This document shows, in pieces, positions 31,501-34,640 of a DNA stretch of 34,640 nucleotides; position 1 is the first letter of the stretch; each line of letters starts with the position of its first letter. The notes under the pieces were generated by a model. It saw only the letters and a program-made list of their open reading frames with translations. It searched no databases and had not been told where the DNA came from. The position numbers were made by a program, and so were the translations under genes. Source of the stretch: UBA1189 sp045647345. Its GTDB lineage: Bacteria > Bacteroidota > Bacteroidia > Bacteroidales > Bacteroidaceae. Where the stretch lies: positions 1 to 34,640 of the forward strand of contig JAZRMG010000053.1 of assembly GCA_045647345.1 (NCBI GenBank). Direction: 5' to 3'.

Positions 31501-31572
31501 GCGGCGTGCCATGAGGTTCACAAACGACGTGTCCTTGGCAAAGGGGTTGAATTTCTTCAGATGCGTTTCCAT
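28552..31572 (-). CDS. Two receiver-like modules fused to a PEP/pyruvate-binding (PPDK N-terminal) domain
   Basis: A 1006-aa cytoplasmic protein. The first receiver-like module (about 26-160) has VFNVLLVANPYDAFMLEDDG and DLVICMPG, without a clear phospho-acceptor Asp. The second (about 172-300) has MILLVEDS and GVISDVRFP, where D247 fits the phospho-acceptor position. From about 425 an ATP-grasp domain like that of pyruvate phosphate dikinase and PEP synthase follows (GEGSLGGKGRGIAFVDHIL, GPVAVRSSSLLEDSHYQPYA, GVYATYM). The phosphohistidine (TxGGxxCHA) domain and the PEP TIM barrel are missing, so it is not a complete PPDK or PpsA. Residues about 784-810 (QQSTVNSQQSTDGG and on) are repeat-encoded. 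The start is ATG 31572; the in-frame TTG at 31587 is less likely. The function is unknown. Confidence 0.8.
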   Translation of the reverse strand: METHLKKFNPFAKDTSFVNLMARRVFNVLLVANPYDAFMLEDDGRIDEKLFEEYTRLGLRYPPRFTQVSTPEEATKALQQMRFDLVICMPGTDNSDAFDIGRGIKERFPDTPIVVLTPFSHGITRYMERQDLSLFEYVFCWLGNTELLLSIIKLMEDKMNLDHDIREGGVQMILLVEDSIRFYSSVLPNLYKYVLEQSRAFATEALNAHQATLRMRGRPKIVLARNYEEAWRLYDTYRNNTLGVISDVRFPMTEGGRKVGDAGVQLLRRIRSCDEFLPLIMESSESDNRLWATEVGAGFVDKNSKKMNIDLRDRIEQHFGFGDLVFRNPETGAEVVRVHNLKELQDNIFTIPEDSFVYHTAHNHISRWLCSRAMFPLAEFLKHVTQNEFEDVPEHRQLIFDAIVRYRKMKNRGVVAEYLRGRFDRFSHFARIGEGSLGGKGRGIAFVDHILKKHAVFESIPDVEIRIPKTLVLCTDIFDRFMDDNNLYPVALSDAPDETILQAFLASRLPEELLGDIQTFCEVVTGPVAVRSSSLLEDSHYQPYAGVYATYMIPDRADSEAMARHIADAIKGVYASVYYSGSKAYMSATSNVIDQEKMAIILQEVVGDRHGMRFYPHCSGVARSINFYPVGEETADEGVVNLALGLGKHIVDGGKSLRVSPAHPAHVIQTSEPQLALKETQSTFLALDLAAADKPVSRDETFDLMRLSVREAEADGTLDWIASTYVRDDDMIYDTPHMRGRKLVTFAGVLRYEAFPLAKIVQLVLQYGANEMRRPVEVEFAVRFGQQSTVNSQQSTDGGNSQLSILNSPLKGVFYPLQIRPIVSARECIDEDLTAIPEAQRLLYSTRSLGNGVITDVYDIIYLKEGAFSMANNRAIADEIRRLNRLFADEGEGYILAGEGRWGSSDEALGVPVEWADISAVRLIAEVSSDGRHIEPSQGTHFFQNLTSFGVGYLTVDGGTTREVFDRSWLDAQPAAWESGLIRHVHSDTPLTIKMDGLHGIGVVEK
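29144..29222. repeat. Two short tandem repeats inside the PPDK-like gene
   Basis: GAGAATTGAGAATTGACAAT followed by TGAGAATT (29148-29174) is one chain. CTGTTGACTGTTGACTGTTG with ACTGTTGACTG (29183-29213) is a second chain with a 7-bp unit. Together they add about 26 residues, mostly Gln, Ser, Asn and Thr. Confidence 0.8.
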
Positions 31573-31611
31573 AGGCAGTGCATTCAATATATCGGTAATA
31601 GCAAAGAATCC

Positions 31612-31845
31612 TTACCGTCTATAATCACATAGACTCAGTTCGCTATTCAGGAACGAATACACGTACCCTGTACTCTGATAATACAACCCAGTGTTTGCAT
31701 CCTGCAATTTGGTAAAGGTTTCCGAATTATACAATGTATCCATTGCCTTTTCCAATGTATAGCCGTACTCCTCCATCAAAATCAGTATAAGTTCTGCATA
31801 CATATCCTCCTGCATCATCTTTATTTGTCCCTCGGTAAGTTTCAT
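31612..31845 (-). CDS. Small protein, third gene of the DUF3791/DUF3990 module
   Basis: A 77-aa soluble, helix-rich acidic protein (MKLTEGQIKMMQEDMYAELI, LMEEYGYTLEKAMDTLYNSE, YYQSTGYVYSFL). Its ATG overlaps the TGA of the DUF3990 gene by 4 nt (ATGA), so the two are translationally coupled. I cannot name the family with certainty. The GLYYQSTGYVYSFL stretch suggests a conserved small-protein family that travels with DUF3990. A role as antitoxin or accessory subunit is inferred. It ends 39 nt before the PPDK-like start codon. Confidence 0.7.
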   Translation of the reverse strand: MKLTEGQIKMMQEDMYAELILILMEEYGYTLEKAMDTLYNSETFTKLQDANTGLYYQSTGYVYSFLNSELSLCDYRR

Positions 31846-32321
31846 AGCTTTGTTAGTTTTGATAGTGCCAACGGCGATCCAAAGAAATATTGAAATGTGA
31901 TTCCTCGTGCATACTGCAGTTCACGCACAAGTTCCTCTATGTTTATTGCTCCCGATTGATAGCGACGAAGTTGGAATGTCACACCATCATCAGCTATCGG
32001 GCCATATACTATATCATAATCATGTGTAGGGTGCTGGCCATGAATATCCCGATTCTGTAAGATGAAGTTTGCCCACTCCACACTATAGTCTTCAAAAATC
32101 TTTACTTTCAATTCATCGCTATGCAACAATGCTTCATCAAACTCAAATTCCGATACGACAGGCTCGCCCATCATCAACAGCAATGTCTTTTGTTCCGCCA
32201 TTCGCATTGCTTGACTTCTATCTGCCGATAGATAGAATCCTTGACCAAAATCCTTGTAAGGTTTTGATTTCGTGAGATCGGGCACTGCCACCACAACGTT
32301 CGACCCATGATACAGTTTCAT
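31842..32321 (-). CDS. DUF3990 protein (ADP-ribosyltransferase-like fold)
   Basis: A 159-aa protein whose N-terminus KLYHGSNVVVAVPDLTKSKP, DFGQGFYLSADRSQAMRMAE is typical of DUF3990. That family is related to ADP-ribosyltransferases: the His in LYHGS (H5) and the Tyr in FGQGFYLS (Y30) sit where the NAD-binding H and Y of the H-Y-E class lie. DYDIVYGPIADDGVTFQL near 113-130 is a second conserved block. A third catalytic Glu cannot be assigned with confidence. There is no signal peptide, so it acts inside the cell. It overlaps both neighbours by 4 nt. Toxin activity is an inference from fold and gene arrangement. Confidence 0.8.
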   Translation of the reverse strand: MKLYHGSNVVVAVPDLTKSKPYKDFGQGFYLSADRSQAMRMAEQKTLLLMMGEPVVSEFEFDEALLHSDELKVKIFEDYSVEWANFILQNRDIHGQHPTHDYDIVYGPIADDGVTFQLRRYQSGAINIEELVRELQYARGITFQYFFGSPLALSKLTKL

Positions 32322-32542
32322 TTCAGCCCTCCTCCATTATGTCCGCACACTTGCACCATGGCATCCACTGCATCATCAAATGACTGCGTATGTATCACAT
32401 CATAGAACGATGCCAGATGCGCCAATCCCTTGAAGCGTGCCAGATAGTTATATGCCTGCTTCTCGCCGATACCAAACCTGTTTGCAAACTCGGCTATCAG
32501 CGCAATTGTATATTTCAGTCTGTTGCTCTCTTCATGTGACAT
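32318..32542 (-). CDS. DUF3791 protein, first gene of the DUF3990 module
   Basis: A 74-aa helical protein. ALIAEFANRFGIGEKQAYNY, LARFKGLAHLASFYDVIHTQ, SFDDAVDAMVQVC matches the DUF3791 pattern (helix, 'FYDVLHTQSF', then 'CxxNGG' near the end). It is the first gene after the promoter at 32562-32595, and its TGA overlaps the DUF3990 ATG by 4 nt. In such arrangements the first small gene is often the antitoxin or autoregulator, but no DNA-binding motif is evident. Confidence 0.78.
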   Translation of the reverse strand: MSHEESNRLKYTIALIAEFANRFGIGEKQAYNYLARFKGLAHLASFYDVIHTQSFDDAVDAMVQVCGHNGGGLK

Positions 32543-32561
32543 AGCGTTACTATTTATTTGG

Positions 32562-32595
32562 CAAATATACGATAAAACGAGCGAAATAATATCAA
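32562..32595 (-). promoter_or_regulatory. Promoter of the DUF3791/DUF3990 module
   Basis: On the minus strand TTG (complement of 32593-32595), 23 nt, TATATTTG (complement of 32562-32569). The leader is about 20 nt. Confidence 0.6.
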
Positions 32596-32606
32596 GCTTG
32601 CTTGAT
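32591..32606. promoter_or_regulatory. Perfect inverted repeat over the -33 box (possible operator)
   Basis: ATCAAGC-TT-GCTTGAT is a 7-2-7 palindrome that covers the TTG of the -33 box. Its position suits a repressor site, for example for autoregulation of the module. Confidence 0.5.
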
Positions 32607-32701
32607 TATTTTCACTGCGAGTGCAAGTATATTCGCGATTCCATCTCAAATATACTAACAAAAAACAAACCTACAAAAAGTTCGTAGATTTTGTTTAAAT
32701 G

Positions 32702-32736
32702 AAGTGTGGGGCACAGCCAAGCTATGCCCCACACTT
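32702..32736 (-). terminator. Hairpin after the small peptide gene
   Basis: AAGTGTGGGGCA (32702-32713) pairs with TGCCCCACACTT (32725-32736), with AGC/GCT continuing inside. It lies about 40 nt after the peptide gene stop. The following minus-strand sequence (CATTTAAAC) is only weakly T-rich. Confidence 0.75.
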
Positions 32737-32776
32737 TATGGTTCAGTGCAGCATGCTGCACCTTCTTTGCGGATTC

Positions 32777-32950
32777 TTAGTTCCAGAAGTCGCCCCATGA
32801 GCCACGACGGTCGTTGGCTGCTGGATCTGTAATATCACCTTCTTCTCCAGGTATATTACTCTCATTATTATTACTTCCAACTAAGAAGGCCAATTCTACC
32901 ATAAAATCCTCCACTACAACTGCAGGCTTTACATACTCTTTCTTCATCAT
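32777..32950 (-). CDS. Small 'MKKEYVKPA'-type peptide (57 aa)
   Basis: The peptide starts MMKKEYVKPAVVVEDFMVEL, continues with AFLVGSNNNESNIPGEEGDI and ends TDPAANDRRGSWGDFWN. Many Bacteroidales genomes hold such short genes with an 'MKKxYxKPxxxVxxx' start and a variable, Gly/Asp-rich tail; I know of no established function. The conserved start looks like a leader and the tail like a core, as in ribosomally made modified peptides, but no modification enzyme is in the window. The frame is open to 32995, but that part runs through a hairpin; the Met pair at 32950/32947 is the natural start. It lies 75 nt downstream of the surface-protein gene on the same strand. Confidence 0.65.
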   Translation of the reverse strand: MMKKEYVKPAVVVEDFMVELAFLVGSNNNESNIPGEEGDITDPAANDRRGSWGDFWN

Positions 32951-32972
32951 TGTCTTTTTTGATTTTATTATT

Positions 32973-33002
32973 CCCACAGATGACACGCATGTCATCTGTG
33001 GG
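32973..33002 (-). terminator. Strong hairpin between the surface protein and the small peptide gene
   Basis: CCCACAGATGACA (32973-32985) and TGTCATCTGTGGG (32990-33002) form a perfect 13-bp stem with loop CGCA, 23 nt after the surface-protein stop. No T run follows; it could be a terminator, a processing site or a 5' structure of the peptide mRNA. Confidence 0.6.
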
Positions 33003-33025
33003 GTTGGGTTAATAATTCGTTTTAC

Positions 33026-34640
33026 TTAGAAAATCACCTTCTTGCCGTTGATGATGTAGAGGTTACCCTTCTGAGGCTCCAATACACGACGGCCTTGGAG
33101 GTCGTAGATGTAGTCAATGGTCTGAACGTCATTCTCTACATCGTAGATGAGAGTTGTACCGTCTTCGTTCTCTTCACCAATCACGCGCATCTGGATTGAC
33201 TCAGCAGCCACATCGTTGAGATTTACAGGTGAGCCATCCTTAGCTATAATATACATAAATACACGGAAGGGTGACAAACTTGTATTTACATTTAACTTAC
33301 CGAATGTTCCTCGGCTAGAAATCACATAGCATGGTACATTCTCATCACCTGTAAGTACTTTAGGATTTGCCTTCTTATAGGTACCAGCAAAGATGAAGCG
33401 ATTTACAGTAGAACCAGACTCAACAGAATTCATCTCGTTAGCAGCTGTGCTATACAATGTAACATCATTGAATACAAGCGACAGATTCAAATCTGCGTTT
33501 TGAGAAGCTCTAATCACATAGGGGAAGTTAGCTTTCAATGTGCCTTCCTTAATCTTTATAAGATGAACATCAGGAGCCGATTCGGGGTTAATTTCACCAC
33601 CTTCGAGTACCTCAAAGTGAACATCATAGAAGAATGCAGCCTCATAGCCGAGTGCTGTTAACTCTTCAACAGGAATTTCGAACGGAACATAAAGAGGATA
33701 CCAATTTCCAGCTGCAGCCAATTTACGCTCATAAGTCAATGTACCTACAGTCTTAGCATTCTGATTCTCGAACTCGTCGTATGCACCATCAACGATAGTG
33801 AGTTCATCGAGGATGAGATACTCAACGCCCCAAGTATCGTTACCGAAGTTATACGAAGCATAACTTTCAGCGCAGAATGCATTTACATCGGTATTGAAGA
33901 GACCACCAGTAACATTGAAGTTGAAACCAGTTGACTCACCAGCGAGGAGGCGACCTTCGATAACGGGATAGTTGCCATTCTCGTAGTCAGCACCAGAGAT
34001 AGATACAGTAGCCTTGTTGGCATTGCTGTTGGGATTCTGCATCCAAATAGAGGTGTTACCACCGACTACCTTACCACCAGTTACGTTTACGATGTTGTCG
34101 TAAGTCGTATTGTTAGCGAACTGACGTACGCCGATGTACTGACCACATACAACCTCACCACCACTGATGTTCAATACAGTTTCGCCAAGAGTAGAGTTGT
34201 TGTCGATAGCGTCGTACATAGAACCGCTTACAGTAGTAGTGTTCTCAATTGTACCGCCCTCGATGTTCAACACACCACCCTCATTGCTGATAGTGTAGAG
34301 ACCTACACCATAGCCGAATGAGTTGCCAGCATAAGATACAGATATCTTACCGTCTGCATCTGCAGAAGCATCCTTAACGGTCAAGGTACCTCTGTTCTGG
34401 ATAGCAGCGAACGACTTGGTGAGCTGCTCAGCGATGTTAGCGCTGATGGTCTTGCCGTTGAGGTCAAGTACAACCTCCTTACCAGCAGGAACAGATACAG
34501 TCTCGCTCAACTCAACGTCAACAAGCATGGTTACTTCACTACCATACTTAGAGTTCATAGCCTCCTCGAAGGTAGCATAACCCGCTTCACGAGAGAAGGT
34601 GTTGTACTTCTCTGTTACGTAAGCAACGGCAGGAACTACA
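33026..34640 (-). CDS. Large surface protein with beta-helix-like repeats and a C-terminal sorting-type tail (5' end outside window)
   Basis: The reading frame runs off the right edge; 537 codons plus the stop are visible, including the segment YVTEKYNTFSREAGYATFEE before the first internal Met (34558). The visible N-terminal part (to about 33800) has short repeated turns of beta-helix type (VVLDLNGKTIS, GGVLNIEGGTIENT, ETVLNISGGEVVCG, NIVNVTGGKVVGG). A beta-rich part follows. The end, YDLQGRRVLEPQKGNLYIIN and GKKVIF, is the C-terminal tail common in Bacteroidetes surface proteins (BspA-type and type IX-like sorting tails). Extracellular location is therefore likely. Ligand and function are unknown. 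Codon use is regular and biased to frequent codons, suggesting good expression. Confidence 0.8.
   Translation of the reverse strand, partial: VVPAVAYVTEKYNTFSREAGYATFEEAMNSKYGSEVTMLVDVELSETVSVPAGKEVVLDLNGKTISANIAEQLTKSFAAIQNRGTLTVKDASADADGKISVSYAGNSFGYGVGLYTISNEGGVLNIEGGTIENTTTVSGSMYDAIDNNSTLGETVLNISGGEVVCGQYIGVRQFANNTTYDNIVNVTGGKVVGGNTSIWMQNPNSNANKATVSISGADYENGNYPVIEGRLLAGESTGFNFNVTGGLFNTDVNAFCAESYASYNFGNDTWGVEYLILDELTIVDGAYDEFENQNAKTVGTLTYERKLAAAGNWYPLYVPFEIPVEELTALGYEAAFFYDVHFEVLEGGEINPESAPDVHLIKIKEGTLKANFPYVIRASQNADLNLSLVFNDVTLYSTAANEMNSVESGSTVNRFIFAGTYKKANPKVLTGDENVPCYVISSRGTFGKLNVNTSLSPFRVFMYIIAKDGSPVNLNDVAAESIQMRVIGEENEDGTTLIYDVENDVQTIDYIYDLQGRRVLEPQKGNLYIINGKKVIF

Noticed and set aside
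28552..31572. Complete pyruvate phosphate dikinase or PEP synthase
   Set aside because: No phosphohistidine motif and no PEP-binding barrel are present.

Overview
The window looks like a chromosomal stretch from a member of the Bacteroidales (Bacteroides/Prevotella type); I cannot name the genus. The signs are promoters of the Bacteroidetes kind (a TTTG or TTG box about 19-23 nt before TAnnTTTG), PorT-like and TonB-dependent outer membrane proteins, a DUF2027-Smr protein, a golvesin-domain amidase-like protein, a C-terminal surface-protein tail of the 'YDLQGRR' type, and many short intergenic repeats. There is no phage, IS element, integrase, rRNA or CRISPR array.

Layout. Positions 1-88 hold the start of a NahK-like sugar kinase on the minus strand. 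Divergent from it is a plus-strand run of prmC, a damaged GxxExxY nuclease-like gene, recX and comF (271-2835). An 800-bp gene-free region rich in repeats follows (2836-3637). A minus-strand operon, queA-NUDIX-DUF2027/Smr, covers 6590-3638. Then come, on the plus strand, an outer membrane protein, a 40-codon membrane ORF coupled to an amidase/golvesin protein, and an orphan 104-aa protein coupled to a YgiQ-type radical SAM protein (6750-13030). Rubrerythrin and a Crp/Fnr regulator are divergent (13124-14552). Ribosomal protein L19, a patatin-type Vd outer membrane protein and a PorT-like protein are on the minus strand (14606-18384). Next are a 2[4Fe-4S] ferredoxin, a HAD phosphatase, a coiled-coil lipoprotein, rsmI, an AI-2E-family permease, tRNA-Lys(UUU) and threonine dehydrogenase (18536-23757).

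Positions 23873-28523 form a vitamin B12 uptake unit: promoter, cobalamin riboswitch, BtuB-like receptor, BtuF-like lipoprotein and BtuC-like permease. The ATPase BtuD is not present. Convergent to it is a large protein with two receiver-like modules fused to a PPDK-type ATP-binding domain. Upstream of that lies a three-gene, fully overlapping DUF3791/DUF3990 (ADP-ribosyltransferase-like)/small-protein module with its own promoter and a palindrome over the -33 box. The window ends in a small 'MKKEYVKPA' peptide gene and a partial repeat-rich surface protein.

The most unusual theme is that short repeats of several families, normally intergenic, sit in frame inside conserved genes: the DUF2027/Smr gene, ygiQ, btuB, btuF, btuC and the PPDK-like gene. 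They also supply the stop codon of the NUDIX gene and an open reading frame in front of the GxxExxY gene. This resembles the protein-coding palindromic elements known from Rickettsia, but the sequence families are different.
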